64,000 nt of DNA from Streptomyces cirratus (GTDB lineage: Bacteria > Actinomycetota > Actinomycetes > Streptomycetales > Streptomycetaceae), in contig NZ_BMVP01000002.1 of NCBI RefSeq assembly GCF_014650775.1, forward strand, positions 868,001 to 932,000. Direction: 5' to 3'. Shown piece by piece: positions 19,340 to 28,959 of this stretch. The position numbers were made by a program, and so were the translations under genes. A model generated the notes under the pieces. The model ran no database searches. It was not told where the DNA came from and saw only the letters and a list, made by a program, of their open reading frames with translations. Position 1 is the first letter of the stretch, and each line of letters begins with the position of its first letter.

Positions 19340-19720
19340 CGCAAACTCCTTCTGCAAGGGGGGTTCCGGACGGCTGGGTGGGCCTCCGGGCAGATCAGGG
19401 CTGGTGCGATGAACGGTCGAAGAGTGTCACTTGCGCGCGCCGATGTCAGGGCCACATCAAAAGGTTGGCTGGAAACAGTCCGTTGTCCGAAGAGACGTAT
19501 CCGGTATCCGAACCATTCACTTTTGTGTGAGAGGGGAGGTCGAAACAGCCGGAACTGTAGATACCGGTTGCTAACACTTGAGCAACAGGGGACCTCGTTA
19601 ACGCAAACGGCATTTACCGTACGGGTGTTTGTCGTACTGTTTCCCGGTGCGTCAGATGCCCGTCGCCTGGGGAAGCCGCGGGCACACGCCACTGTCATAG
19701 ACCACGTGCCAGGGGGGCCC
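19340..19720. promoter_or_regulatory. Divergent intergenic region, protease / exopolysaccharide transferase
   Basis: About 380 bp, AT-richer than its flanks from 19490 to 19640. It should hold promoters for both neighbours. The perfect arms GTTGCT (19567-19572) and AGCAAC (19581-19586) form a small dyad. I cannot assign defensible -35/-10 boxes. Confidence 0.45.
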
Positions 19721-21205
19721 ATGAGGCATGTCCATTTTCCTGCGCAAAGAGTGGCCGGGACGGCCGTCGATCCGAACGCGTCGAGTACCGCGCCTCCGCG
19801 TCGGCTCGGCGACAAGGCGCGGTGGTACCTTCCCGCGGCGGTCACGGCCGACTTCCTCGGCGCGGCCGTTCCCGTAGGGCTCGTCTTCGACGCGGCGCAG
19901 CAGGCGCGGCCCGTCTACTGCGCCGTCGGCGCGGCCCTGGCCTGGACCGCCGTCCAGGCGCTGCGTCGACGGTACGCGACCCGGGCGCTCGGTGAGTCCC
20001 GCGGTGTGCTGCCCGTCGTCCACGACTGGCTGATTCTGATCGGTGTCCTCGCCGTCGCCCGCGTGGTGACCGGCGAGAGCACCCCGCGGCTGGCGGCGCT
20101 GGGGGCGCTGCTGCCCGCCCTGCTCATCACCGTCGCCTGCCACAAGCTGACCTACCGTCACCTCTTCGCCGCCCGCCGGGAGGCGCAGGCGGTCAGCCGG
20201 GTCCTGGTCGTCGGTGAACCCGAGGCCGCCGAAGGTGTGATCGCGCACCTCGCCTCGCGCACCGACCACCCGTACGTCGTCGTCGGCGTCGTCCCGGTCG
20301 GCGAGGGCCGGCTGGACAGCGGCGTACCCGTCACGGCCCGGTTGGGCGCGGTCCCGCACGGTCCGAACGCGGACGCCACCGCCGTGCTGGGCGCCGTCCG
20401 CAGCCACCACGCCGACCTGGTGCTCGTCGCCCCGGGCGTGCGGATCGCGGGGGAGCGGCTGCGCCGGGTCGCCTGGGCGCTGCACGACGCCGGGCTGGAA
20501 CTGGCCGTCTTCCCCGGTCTGGTGGAGATATCCGTCAAGCGGCTGGAGACCCTCTCCGCCGGCGGGCTCGCCGTGCTGCGGATCGCACCGCCCGTGCGCA
20601 GGGGCGTGCAGACGCTGCTCAAGTCGGCGATGGACCGGGCGGGAGCCGCCGTCGGACTGCTGCTGCTGTCGCCGCTCTTCCTCGCGCTGATCCTGGCGAT
20701 CCGGCTCGGCTCGCGCGGGCCGGCCTTCTACAGCCAGCGCCGGATCGGGCGCGACGGGGTCCCGTTCGTCATGTGGAAGTTCCGCACGATGGTCGTGGAC
20801 GCCGACCGGTTGCAGGCCGAGCTGGCGGGCGCCAACGAGAACGACGGCCTCATGTTCAAGATGCGCCGCGATCCGCGGGTGACCCGCGTGGGGCGGCTGC
20901 TGCGCCGCACCTCTATGGACGAACTGCCCCAGCTGTTCAACGTGCTGACCGGCAGCATGTCCCTCGTCGGCCCGCGCCCGCCGCTGCCGGAGGAGGTGGC
21001 CCGGTACGACGAGACCGAGCTGCGCCGGCTGAGCGTGCGGCCCGGTATGACGGGCCTGTGGCAGATCAGCGGACGGTCGGACCTGTCCTGGGACGAAACG
21101 ATTCAGCTCGATCTCCAGTACGTCGACAACTGGTCCTTCACCAGTGACGTCGACGTGATGGGCCGTACGCTCCGCGCCGTCGTCGACGGTCGCGGAGCAT
21201 ACTGA
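19721..21205 (+). CDS. Undecaprenyl-phosphate sugar-phosphate transferase (exopolysaccharide initiation)
   Basis: Starts the repeat unit by moving a sugar-1-phosphate from its nucleotide to undecaprenyl phosphate in the cytoplasmic membrane. The 494 residues have the WbaP/polyprenyl-glycosylphosphotransferase layout: four membrane helices (about 30-140), a Rossmann-like CoA-binding-type middle (160-290, VLVVGEPEAAEG), a re-entrant helix (about 307-330) and the catalytic domain with KFRTM, RRTSMDELPQLFNVL and SLVGPRPPLPEEV, ending in the usual GRGAY-type tail. ATG 19721 follows an AGGGGGG ribosome site. The sugar could be hexose or 6-deoxyhexose; sequence alone does not say. It opens the exopolysaccharide locus. 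Confidence 0.9.
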   Translation: MRHVHFPAQRVAGTAVDPNASSTAPPRRLGDKARWYLPAAVTADFLGAAVPVGLVFDAAQQARPVYCAVGAALAWTAVQALRRRYATRALGESRGVLPVVHDWLILIGVLAVARVVTGESTPRLAALGALLPALLITVACHKLTYRHLFAARREAQAVSRVLVVGEPEAAEGVIAHLASRTDHPYVVVGVVPVGEGRLDSGVPVTARLGAVPHGPNADATAVLGAVRSHHADLVLVAPGVRIAGERLRRVAWALHDAGLELAVFPGLVEISVKRLETLSAGGLAVLRIAPPVRRGVQTLLKSAMDRAGAAVGLLLLSPLFLALILAIRLGSRGPAFYSQRRIGRDGVPFVMWKFRTMVVDADRLQAELAGANENDGLMFKMRRDPRVTRVGRLLRRTSMDELPQLFNVLTGSMSLVGPRPPLPEEVARYDETELRRLSVRPGMTGLWQISGRSDLSWDETIQLDLQYVDNWSFTSDVDVMGRTLRAVVDGRGAY

Positions 21206-21223
21206 GGGGCCGCGGTCTTGCGA

Positions 21224-22168
21224 TCAGCCCTGCTCCCGCCACCACCGGTAGGTGGCGGCGATGCCGTCCCGCAGCGGGATGCCCGGCTTCCAGCCGAGCG
21301 AGGTCAGGCGGGTGACGTCCAGCAGCTTGCGGGGCGTCCCGTCCGGCTTGGAGGTGTCCCAGGCGAGCCGGCCCTCGAAGCCGGTCACCTCGGCGACCGT
21401 CTCGGCCAGTTCCTTGATGGTGAGGTCCTCGCCGCAGCCGATGTTGACGGGCTCGTCGCCGTCGTAGCGCTCCAGCAGCACCGCGCAGGCGGCGGCGAGG
21501 TCGTCGACGTGCAGGAACTCGCGGCGTGGGGTGCCCGATCCCCACAGCGTCACCTCCTCGCGCCCCTCGGCCGCGGCCTCGTGGAAGCGGCGGATCAGCG
21601 CGGGCAGGACGTGCGAGGACTCCAGGTCGAAGTTGTCCCCCGGGCCGTACAGGTTCGTGGGCATGGCCGAGATGTACGAGGCGCCGTACTGCTTGCGGTA
21701 CGACTGGACCTGCACGATCCCGGCGATCTTGGCGAGGGCGTAGGCCTCGTTGGTCGGCTCCAGCGGACCGGTCAGCAGGGCGTCCTCGCTGATGGGCTGC
21801 GGGGCCAGCTTCGGGTAGATGCAGGAGGAGCCCAGGAACAGCAGCCGGCCCACCCCGGCGGCGTGCGCGCCGGCGATGACGCTGAGCTGGATCTTGAGGT
21901 TGTCCTCCAGGAACTGCACCGGGTACGTGCTGTTGGCCATGATCCCGCCGACCTTGGCGGCGGCCAGCACCACGGCGTCCGGGCGGACGTCCCGCAGGTA
22001 CGCCTCGGTCGCGGCGCCGTCGCGCAGGTCCAGCTCGGCACGGCTGCGGGTGAGCACCTCGTGGCCGTCGGCGGTCAGCCGCCGGGCGACCGCGGACCCC
22101 ACGAGGCCGCGGTGGCCGGCGACGAAGACGCGGGCGTGCGGGGGCAGGAGCGGCAGCGAACTTGTCAT
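21224..22168 (-). CDS. fcl: GDP-L-fucose synthase
   Basis: An NADPH-dependent 3,5-epimerase/4-reductase that turns GDP-4-keto-6-deoxy-mannose into GDP-L-fucose. The 314-residue SDR protein has the nucleotide motif GHRGLVGSA near residue 18, the catalytic SSCIYP loop, the Tyr-x3-Lys pair in [11 protein letters not shown] and the family motifs [11 protein letters not shown] and RREFLHVDD. Its substrate is made by Gmd, encoded divergently 473 bp away. The start at ATG 22168 has no strong ribosome site (GGCGG is too close), so it may be leaderless. Its stop is only 18 bp from the convergent transferase stop. Confidence 0.93.
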   Translation of the reverse strand: MTSSLPLLPPHARVFVAGHRGLVGSAVARRLTADGHEVLTRSRAELDLRDGAATEAYLRDVRPDAVVLAAAKVGGIMANSTYPVQFLEDNLKIQLSVIAGAHAAGVGRLLFLGSSCIYPKLAPQPISEDALLTGPLEPTNEAYALAKIAGIVQVQSYRKQYGASYISAMPTNLYGPGDNFDLESSHVLPALIRRFHEAAAEGREEVTLWGSGTPRREFLHVDDLAAACAVLLERYDGDEPVNIGCGEDLTIKELAETVAEVTGFEGRLAWDTSKPDGTPRKLLDVTRLTSLGWKPGIPLRDGIAATYRWWREQG

Positions 22169-22641
22169 ACCGCCGATGATGCCAGTCCGCTGCCGCGGTG
22201 TTACGCGGGAGGCCCACGCCGGCCCCGCCCCCGCCGGCCCCACAGGCGGCGGTTCGCCCGGCGGCGGTTCGTGGCCGGGCTGTGCCGGCGGCCCCGCAGC
22301 GGCGGGCGGCCCGTCAGGCCCGGCTGCGGCCGACTGCCCGGCGCGACCGGTTGCCCTGCCGCCCGCCCGCGGCCTGCGACCCGTTGGCCGGCTGCGGCCT
22401 GTTGCCGGGCCGCGGCGGGCGGCCCGGCTGCGGCTCGGCCGCCGTTGCGGCGGGGTGGTCCGGGGCGGGGCTTGGCGGTGGGGGCGGTTGCGGACGGGGC
22501 GTGTACGGTACCCATCCGGCGCCGGGCCGCGCGGGCGCCCGCCGCAGGCCCGCCGGGGGAACGAGGGGCAGAGCCCCGCACAACGGGTGGGGGCCGGCCC
22601 CGCTCACCGAAGCAGAGCACACCGACAACCAGGGGGACCCC
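22169..22641. other. Very GC-rich gap between fcl and gmd; gene content uncertain
   Basis: A 473-bp divergent gap of extreme GC, full of short GGC/GCC and CGGCTGCGG repeats. An open frame on the minus strand (ATG 22515 to TAA 22201, 104 codons, Arg/Pro/Ala-rich) and another in a different frame ([10 protein letters not shown]) are both open over part of it. Biased composition opens frames by chance, and neither has a ribosome site or a recognisable domain. The promoters for both GDP-fucose genes must lie here. Confidence 0.4.
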
Positions 22642-23655
22642 ATGGGCAAGACCGCACTGATCACCGGCGTCACCGGGCAGGACGGCTCGTACCTCGCAGA
22701 GCTCCTGCTCTCCAAGGGATACACGGTGCACGGGCTCGTGCGGCGGTCCTCCAGCTTCAACACGGAGCGGATCGACCACATCTACCAGGACCCGCAGACC
22801 GAGAACCGCTCCCTCGTGCTGCACCACGCGGACCTGTCCGACGGCGTCGCCCTGGTGAACCTGCTGCGCGACATACGCCCCGACGAGGTCTACAACCTGG
22901 GTGCGCAGTCCCATGTCCGGGTGTCCTTCGACGCCCCGCTGTACACCGGCGACGTGACCGGCCTCGGCGCGCTGCGCCTGCTGGAGGCCATCCGGGCCAG
23001 CGGCGTGGACACCCGTATCTACCAGGCCTCGTCCTCCGAGATGTTCGGCGCCACCCCGCCCCCGCAGAACGAGCACACCCCCTTCCACCCGCGCAGCCCC
23101 TACGGCGCCGCCAAGGTCTTCGCGTACTGGACCACGGTGAACTACCGCGAGGCCTACGACATGTTCGCGGTGAACGGGATCCTCTTCAACCACGAGTCCC
23201 CGCGCCGCGGCGAGACCTTCGTGACCCGCAAGATCACCCGCGCGGTCGCCCGCATCAAGGCCGGTCTCCAGGACCACCTCTACCTCGGCAACCTCGACGC
23301 CGTCCGCGACTGGGGCTACGCGCCCGAGTACGTCGACGCCATGTGGCGGATGCTCCAGCAGGACGAGCCCACCGACTACGTGGTCGCCACCGGGGTCGCC
23401 GCGACCGTCCGCGAGTTCGTCGAGTCCTCCTTCGGCCACGCGGGCCTGGACTGGAACGAGCACGTGCGCTACGACCCCAAGTACGAGCGCCCCAGCGAGG
23501 TCGACGCCCTCATCGGCGACGCCTCGAAGGCGCAGGAGATCCTCGGCTGGAAGCCGACGGTCCTGGTGGCCGAACTCGCCCGGATCATGGTCGACGCCGA
23601 CATCCGTCAGGTAGAGGACCAGCTGGCGGGCGTAACGGTCCGCATCGACCGTTAG
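22642..23655 (+). CDS. gmd: GDP-mannose 4,6-dehydratase
   Basis: Converts GDP-D-mannose to GDP-4-keto-6-deoxy-D-mannose, the first step to GDP-fucose or GDP-rhamnose. The 337-residue SDR enzyme has [15 protein letters not shown] at residues 9-23, the Arg loop [21 protein letters not shown], the Tyr-x3-Lys catalytic pair in [12 protein letters not shown] and the [17 protein letters not shown] signature. AGGGGGA five bases before the ATG is a good ribosome site. It works with Fcl next door; together they predict a 6-deoxy-hexose in the exopolysaccharide. A hairpin (23688-23726) follows. Confidence 0.95.
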   Translation: MGKTALITGVTGQDGSYLAELLLSKGYTVHGLVRRSSSFNTERIDHIYQDPQTENRSLVLHHADLSDGVALVNLLRDIRPDEVYNLGAQSHVRVSFDAPLYTGDVTGLGALRLLEAIRASGVDTRIYQASSSEMFGATPPPQNEHTPFHPRSPYGAAKVFAYWTTVNYREAYDMFAVNGILFNHESPRRGETFVTRKITRAVARIKAGLQDHLYLGNLDAVRDWGYAPEYVDAMWRMLQQDEPTDYVVATGVAATVREFVESSFGHAGLDWNEHVRYDPKYERPSEVDALIGDASKAQEILGWKPTVLVAELARIMVDADIRQVEDQLAGVTVRIDR

Positions 23656-23687
23656 AGGTCCTGTATTTCCCCTACGCTTTGCCGTGT

Positions 23688-23726
23688 CCCGGTCATGACG
23701 CGCAGATCTCTGCCCTCGTGACCGGG
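23688..23726 (+). terminator. Hairpin after gmd
   Basis: CCCGGTCA (23688-23695) pairs with TGACCGGG (23719-23726) over a 23-base loop. It lies 33 bp past the gmd stop. The loop is long, so termination strength is uncertain. The remaining 175 bp to the next gene should hold its promoter. Confidence 0.5.
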
Positions 23727-23901
23727 GCAAACCCGCCGTATGTCGTCGTGCGCCCTCTGTGCGGATCCTGTTGATTCCAAGTTGGTATGCAATGGGTCAA
23801 GTGAGGTGACCGGGCCCTCGCGTGAGCCCTAGTCTGCGCCAGTACATATGGCTGTTCGGATAATTCCAGCCATCAAACCGGGCGATTGCCCTGGGGGGCT
23901 C

Positions 23902-26682
23902 ATGCGTAGATCCAGAGGGCTGACTGCTGCCCTCGTCCTGTCACTGGCCGGTGCCGGCACCGGCCTGGGCCTGGTGCTGATGCCCGAGGCGTCCGCCATC
24001 ACGCCGCCCGTGGCATTCACCGCCGACGAACTGCCGACCTGGCAGCCCAACGGCATCGTCTGGGCGATGGCCCAGGCGGGCGGCACGGTTTTCGCCGGCG
24101 GCACCTTCTCCACGGTCCGCCCGCCGGACGGCAGCGGCAGCGGAACCGAGCAGGAAGCGGTGAACTTCGTGGCGCTCGACGCCGCGACGGGCGCCCCCAC
24201 CTCCTGCAAGCTCGCCTTCACCGTCGGCGACGGCAGCGCGACCGTGCGCACCCTGGCCGTCTCGAAGGACAAGAAGACCCTGTACGCGGGCGGTTACTTC
24301 GGCGCCGTCAACGGCACGCCGGTCTCCAGCGCCGCCGCGATCGACATCGAGACCTGCACCCCCAAGGCGTCGTTCCACCCGAGCTTCCCCGCCACCGTGC
24401 GCGCGTTCGCGGTCAGCGACGACACGCTGTACGCGGCCGGCGACTTCTCCACCGTCGAGGGCCAGACCCGCGAGCGGTTCGCCGCGGTCGACGCCACCTC
24501 CGGTGCGCTCAGGCCCTTCGTCGCCAACGCCGACGAGCCCGGCCGGGCCGTAGCGGTCACCCCCGACGGCAAGAACGTGCTGCTGGGCGGTGACTTCTTC
24601 ACGGTCAACGGCCAGAACACGCACGCGCTGGCGGTCGTGAACTCCGCCACCGGCGCCGTCGCCAAGACCTACAGCACCATCCCCTCCAACTCCGTCGTCA
24701 AGTCGATCGCCACCGACGCGACCGGCTTCTACACGGGCAACGAGGGCTCCGGCGGCGGTGTCTTCGACGGCCGCATCGGCCTGAACCTCGGCGACTTCAG
24801 CGAGAAGTGGCGGGACCGCTGCCTCGGCGCGACCCAGTTCGTCCTGCCGTACGACGGAGTGCTCTACAGCTCCTCGCACGCCCACGACTGCACGCTCAAC
24901 GGCGAATACCCCGACGGCCGGCGCCACCACCTGCTGGCCCAGCCCACCGACTACCAGGGCACACCCCCGGCCCCGGTGGACGGTTTCGTGGCCAGCCCCC
25001 GCAAGCTCGGCTGGTTCCCCGACACCAACGACGGCCTCGGCGAGGGCATCGGCCCGCGCGTCATGGCGGTCGCGGAAAAGGGCGACACCAAGTACATGTG
25101 GGTCGGTGGCGAGTTCACCACCGTCAACGGCGTCGCGCAGCAGGGCCTGACCCGCTTCGCCTCCACCGGCGACGTCGGCGCGCCCACCACCCCGGTCGCC
25201 AGCGCCGCGAGCGTCAAGCCCGGCGAGGTCCAGGTCCGCTGGCGCACCAGCTACGACGAGGACGACAGCAAGCTGACGTACCGGATCTACCGGAACGGCT
25301 CGTCCACCCCGGCCCACACCATGACCGCCGACTCCCTGGAGTTCGAGCGGCAGCAGGCCTCCTGGACCGACACCACGGTCAAGGCCGGCCAGTCCTACAC
25401 CTACCGCGTGACCGCGACCGACGCCGCCGGCAACACCAGCGCGCTGTCGGCCACCGCCTCGGTGACGGTGCCCGTCTCGGTCCAGTCGTACCCGAACCAG
25501 GTCCGCGCCGACGGCGCCAACCTGTACTGGCGCTACGACGACACCGTCAGCCCCTACGTCGCCGACTCCTCCACGGACGGCAACACCAGCGGCATCCAGC
25601 TGAACGCCCCGGCCCTGCGCCAGACGCCCGGCGCCGTCTCCGGTGCCAGCACCGCGATGGGCTTCAACGGCACCAGCCAGCAGGTGTACAGCGACCACCG
25701 CCAGACGGTCGGCGCCAGCTACACCATCGAGACCTGGTTCAAGACGAACACCACGCGCGGCGGCAAGCTGATCGGCTTCGGCAACAACACCGACCGCAGC
25801 AGCGGCTCGTACGACAAGCAGCTGTACATGACCAACACGGGCCGCCTGGTCTTCGGCGTGTACAACGGCTCGACCCGGACCGTCTCCACCGGGCTGTTCG
25901 AGACGTACAACGACAACAAGTGGCACCACGTCGTCGGCACGCAGGGCCCCTCGGGCATGGCGCTGTACGTGGACGGCCAGAACAAGGGCACGCTCAACGT
26001 CACCAACTTCCAGCAGTACGCCGGTTTCTGGCACGTGGGCGGCGACAACCTGAGCAGCTGGCCGAACCGTCCGACGAGCAACTTCTTCGCCGGACAGATC
26101 GACGAGACGGCCGTCTACCCGACGGCGCTGACGCAGGCCCAGGTCAAGAACCACTACGACCTCGCCAAGGCCCCCACCGACACGGTCTCCAAGGTCGTCA
26201 CGACCGAGGACACCTACATCAACCAGGGCGCCCCCAGCCAGGCCTACGGCACGTCCACCTCGCTCGCGGTGCGCGGCACCTCGGCCTACGAGACGTACCT
26301 GCGCTTCAACCTGCCGGCCGCCCCAGCCGGGACGGTCCTCAAGTCGGCTTCGCTCCAGGTCAAGACCACGACACAGACGGGTGCCGGTACGGCCGACACC
26401 GTGTCCGTGGTGCCGGTCACCGGCACCTGGAGCGCCGCGGGCACGACGTTCAACACCAAGCCGACCCTCGGCACCACCCCGCTCGGATCCATCGCGGGCG
26501 TGCCGGACGGCTCGGCGGTCCAGAGCGTCGAACTGGACACCACCGCCGTCTCCTCGGTGCTGGGCACCGGATACAGCATGGCCCTGACGAGCACGGGCAC
26601 CGACCCGCTGTGGATCTGGTCCTCGGAGGCGACCGCCGCGGACGCCGCTCCGCAGCTGATCCTCACCTTCGGCCCCAAGTAA
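23902..26682 (+). CDS. Large secreted beta-propeller / fibronectin III / LamG protein
   Basis: A 926-residue extracellular protein, probably carbohydrate- or surface-binding. Order: signal peptide (cleavage after PEASA, about residue 32), a propeller of repeated YAGGYFGAVNG- and AAGDFSTVEG-like blades (about 35-430), a fibronectin type III domain (about 435-535, with SYTYRVTATDAAGNTSALS), a LamG/concanavalin-like domain (about 545-755, YTIETWF, KWHHVVGT, ALYVDG) and a C-terminal DNRLRE/CBM96-like module (about 765-926, TYINQGAPSQAYG, YLRFNLP). No catalytic residues are evident. Its place inside the exopolysaccharide locus suggests it binds or organises that polymer. ATG 23902 follows CTGGGGGG. 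Confidence 0.85.
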   Translation: MRRSRGLTAALVLSLAGAGTGLGLVLMPEASAITPPVAFTADELPTWQPNGIVWAMAQAGGTVFAGGTFSTVRPPDGSGSGTEQEAVNFVALDAATGAPTSCKLAFTVGDGSATVRTLAVSKDKKTLYAGGYFGAVNGTPVSSAAAIDIETCTPKASFHPSFPATVRAFAVSDDTLYAAGDFSTVEGQTRERFAAVDATSGALRPFVANADEPGRAVAVTPDGKNVLLGGDFFTVNGQNTHALAVVNSATGAVAKTYSTIPSNSVVKSIATDATGFYTGNEGSGGGVFDGRIGLNLGDFSEKWRDRCLGATQFVLPYDGVLYSSSHAHDCTLNGEYPDGRRHHLLAQPTDYQGTPPAPVDGFVASPRKLGWFPDTNDGLGEGIGPRVMAVAEKGDTKYMWVGGEFTTVNGVAQQGLTRFASTGDVGAPTTPVASAASVKPGEVQVRWRTSYDEDDSKLTYRIYRNGSSTPAHTMTADSLEFERQQASWTDTTVKAGQSYTYRVTATDAAGNTSALSATASVTVPVSVQSYPNQVRADGANLYWRYDDTVSPYVADSSTDGNTSGIQLNAPALRQTPGAVSGASTAMGFNGTSQQVYSDHRQTVGASYTIETWFKTNTTRGGKLIGFGNNTDRSSGSYDKQLYMTNTGRLVFGVYNGSTRTVSTGLFETYNDNKWHHVVGTQGPSGMALYVDGQNKGTLNVTNFQQYAGFWHVGGDNLSSWPNRPTSNFFAGQIDETAVYPTALTQAQVKNHYDLAKAPTDTVSKVVTTEDTYINQGAPSQAYGTSTSLAVRGTSAYETYLRFNLPAAPAGTVLKSASLQVKTTTQTGAGTADTVSVVPVTGTWSAAGTTFNTKPTLGTTPLGSIAGVPDGSAVQSVELDTTAVSSVLGTGYSMALTSTGTDPLWIWSSEATAADAAPQLILTFGPK

Positions 26683-26706
26683 CGGCCGAGGCAACACCCG
26701 CCTGAC

Positions 26707-26750
26707 GGAGTACGGGGCCCGCCCGCGCGGCAGGCCCCGTACTCCTTTGT
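26707..26750 (+). terminator. Terminator after the LamG protein
   Basis: GGAGTACGGGGCC (26707-26719) pairs perfectly with GGCCCCGTACTCC (26733-26745) around 13 bases, followed by TTTGT. This is a good intrinsic terminator between two rightward genes. Confidence 0.85.
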
Positions 26751-26779
26751 CCACCACCGGCAAGTACGGGAGCCCCCTG

Positions 26780-27457
26780 ATGTACCGACGCTCCGCAGCG
26801 GCTGCTGTTCTGCTGGCCGCCGCCCTGACCCTGACCGCCTGCAGTTCGGACGGCGGCGCGAAGGCCGACCCGGCGCCCGGCAAGCCGAAGCCGCCGGCCT
26901 CCGCCCCGGCGCCGGACCCCGCCGACAGCCCGGCCGCGTCGGCCTCCCCCGGGGCGAAGCCGTCCGGCCCGGTCCTGCCCGACTCCAAGCTCGTCCCGAA
27001 GACGGGCAGTTTCACCGAGACGGAGAAGAAGTACCTGAGCGGCCGGGTTCCGGAGAAGATGGACCCCGCGGCCGTCCTCCAGACCGGCCAGGAGTCCTGC
27101 CAGCGGGTGGAGCGCACGGCCAAGCACGACAAGGACGCGGCCACGGGTGCCATCGTCGCCGGTGAGATCCCGGGGGCGAAGGACGCCATCCCGTACCTGT
27201 GCCCGGAGCAGAAGCCGATCCTGGCCGCCGCCGAGAAGGGCTTCGGCGACGGCCGCCACCAGTCGCCCGCCGCGGGCACCTACCGGGCGCTGACCCAGAG
27301 CACCTCCTGCTCCTGGGAGGCGAAGGGCAAGGACGGCTCGGTCCTCGCCTCGGGCCCCGAGGCCCCGCCGAAGGCCGGCGACAAGATCACGGCGACGATC
27401 CCGGCGGGTACCGCCGAGTTCAGCTCGACCGCCTGCTACGCCTGGATCCCCGCGTAG
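26780..27457 (+). CDS. Lipoprotein of unknown function
   Basis: A 225-residue exported protein. The lipobox LTAC places the lipidated Cys at residue 21; a Pro/Ala/Ser-rich linker follows (about 28-75), then a small folded domain with conserved-looking Cys (ESCQRVER, YLCPEQK, TSCSWEA, TACYAWI). Four Cys suggest two disulfides outside the membrane. The end (SCSWEAKGKDG and the following strands) resembles a beta-sandwich, but I cannot name a family. It sits between two strong terminators and so is a single-gene unit. Its position next to the LamG protein may be coincidental. Confidence 0.8.
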   Translation: MYRRSAAAAVLLAAALTLTACSSDGGAKADPAPGKPKPPASAPAPDPADSPAASASPGAKPSGPVLPDSKLVPKTGSFTETEKKYLSGRVPEKMDPAAVLQTGQESCQRVERTAKHDKDAATGAIVAGEIPGAKDAIPYLCPEQKPILAAAEKGFGDGRHQSPAAGTYRALTQSTSCSWEAKGKDGSVLASGPEAPPKAGDKITATIPAGTAEFSSTACYAWIPA

Positions 27458-27478
27458 GCGCGGCCGCGACCGGACGAG

Positions 27479-27520
27479 AACGCCCCCGCGGGCAGTCCCA
27501 CTGCCCGCGGGGGCGTTTCC
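27479..27520 (+). terminator. Terminator after the lipoprotein
   Basis: Arms 27479-27495 and 27501-27517 (AACGCCCCCGCGGGCAG and its complement) form a 17-bp perfect stem with a 5-base loop, ending in TTT. Confidence 0.88.
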
Positions 27521-27579
27521 ATGTCCCGGCCCGGGGTACTCGCGCCGTCACAAGACCACGAACGTGGAGGCGAGTTGAC

Positions 27580-27798
27580 ATGCGAGGCATCGGCGGCTGC
27601 ATTGCCCTGATCGTGGTGGGGGCCATCATCACCTTCGCCAGCGACTGGCGGATGGAGGGCGTCAACCTGCCCCTCGTCGGCCTGATCATGATGGCGGCGG
27701 GTGCGATCGGCCTGGCCGTGTACTCCAGCGTCCTGCGCCGCCGCCGGGCCGCCGGGGTGCTCCCGGTGGTCGAGGAACGCGGCCGGGACATCATCTGA
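27580..27798 (+). CDS. Small membrane protein, DUF6458-like
   Basis: A 72-residue protein with two membrane helices: about 5-22 (IALIVVGAIITFASDW) and 30-50 (LVGLIMMAAGAIGLAVY), followed by an Arg-rich cytoplasmic turn (LRRRRA). The pattern of a short first helix, a DW...GV spacer and a second helix fits the small actinobacterial DUF6458 family as I remember it; no function is known. GTGGAGG about nine bases before the ATG is a strong ribosome site. It converges on the GT4 gene with 21 bp between stops. Confidence 0.82.
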   Translation: MRGIGGCIALIVVGAIITFASDWRMEGVNLPLVGLIMMAAGAIGLAVYSSVLRRRRAAGVLPVVEERGRDII

Positions 27799-27819
27799 CC
27801 CCTCCGGGCGGGGGAGCGG

Positions 27820-28959
27820 CTACGCCCCCGCGCCGCGGGCGGACTCGTACACCGGCAGAAGGGTGTCCAGCACGGCGTCCATCGAGAACGACCGCGCCGC
27901 CAGCTTCCGGGCGGCGACCGAGGCCGACCGGTTCGCGTCCGGGTCCAGGAGGTCGAGGACCGCACCGGCGACCCCCGCCGGGCCCGGATCCACCGCCCGC
28001 CCGGCCCCCGCCGCGGCGATGTCCCGGGCCAGACCGTTGGAGTGGGTCACCACCGAAGGCACGCCCACCGCCAGCGCCTCCAGTACCGACATGGGGAACG
28101 GTTCCTCCACCGACGGCAGCACGTACACGTGGGCCCGGCGCAGCTCCGCCAGGACCTCCGCGCCCGACAGGGGTCCGGGGACCGTGAACCGCGCGCCCAG
28201 CCCCAGCCCCGCGATCCGCGCCCGCACCGCGGCCAGTTCACCCTCGTCCGGCCCCGCCACCACGAACTGCGCGTCCGGATGCGCGGCCAGCACGGCCGGG
28301 GCCGCGTCCACGAAGTCCACGGGCCGCTTGCGGGCCTGTAGGCGCGCCGAGTACAGGATGCGCGGAGCCCCCGCCGGTGCCGGGCGCTCCTCCTGCGCCG
28401 GAGTGCCGTTGACCAGCCGTACCGCCGTGGCCAGCGCGGGCGGACCCACCACCGCGTCCAGGCCCTGCCGCTCGTGCGGGGTCAGGTACAGCACCGCGTC
28501 CGCGCCGCGCAGCAGCCGGCGTACCGCCACCGCGTCCAGCACCTTGGCCAGCAGCTTCCCGCTCGGGTCCACCATGCCGTGGGTCTGGAGGACCAGCGGC
28601 TTGCGGGCCCGCAGCGCGGCCAGCGCCACCGGCAGCGTCACGAGGTCCCGCGCGAGGTGGACGTGGACCACGTCGGCGTCCCGCACCAGCCGTCCCGCCG
28701 AGGCGAGCAGCGTCGGCGAGGTCATCCCGCTGAACCCCAGCGGCAGCAGTCTGCGGGCCGGGAACAGCTTCGCCGGCACCCCTTCGACGGAGGTGGGCCA
28801 CGGATCGGGGAACCCCTCGCCGAGGGCCAGCAGCCGGGCCTCGTGGCCGCGCGCCCGCAGACCCTTCGCCAGGTTCAGGGCGACCCGGACCGGCCCGCCG
28901 AAGGCGTGCGAGGGGGAGTGCAGGGTGACGGCGTGCAGAACTCTCAGAGCGGGGCTCAC
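27820..28959 (-). CDS. GT4-family glycosyltransferase
   Basis: A retaining GT-B glycosyltransferase of 379 residues that would add one sugar to the lipid-linked repeat unit on the cytoplasmic face. The N-terminal GGPVRVALNLAKGLRARGH and the C-terminal EX7E signature (EPFPMSVLE within PSVEEPFPMSVLEALAVG) are typical of GT4. The GTG start at 28959 shares bases with the TGA of the upstream acetyltransferase (GTGA), so the two are coupled. Acceptor and donor cannot be read from sequence. Confidence 0.9.
   Translation of the reverse strand: MSPALRVLHAVTLHSPSHAFGGPVRVALNLAKGLRARGHEARLLALGEGFPDPWPTSVEGVPAKLFPARRLLPLGFSGMTSPTLLASAGRLVRDADVVHVHLARDLVTLPVALAALRARKPLVLQTHGMVDPSGKLLAKVLDAVAVRRLLRGADAVLYLTPHERQGLDAVVGPPALATAVRLVNGTPAQEERPAPAGAPRILYSARLQARKRPVDFVDAAPAVLAAHPDAQFVVAGPDEGELAAVRARIAGLGLGARFTVPGPLSGAEVLAELRRAHVYVLPSVEEPFPMSVLEALAVGVPSVVTHSNGLARDIAAAGAGRAVDPGPAGVAGAVLDLLDPDANRSASVAARKLAARSFSMDAVLDTLLPVYESARGAGA

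Noticed and set aside
22201..22515. 104-codon Arg-rich minus-strand gene
   Set aside because: No ribosome site, atypical codons and competing open frames; kept only as a note on the intergenic region.
23941..27279. Minus-strand open frame of over 1100 codons opposite the propeller/LamG gene
   Set aside because: High GC keeps the antisense frame open; the product is a Gly/Val/Arg-rich shadow without domains, and it crosses two real genes and a terminator.
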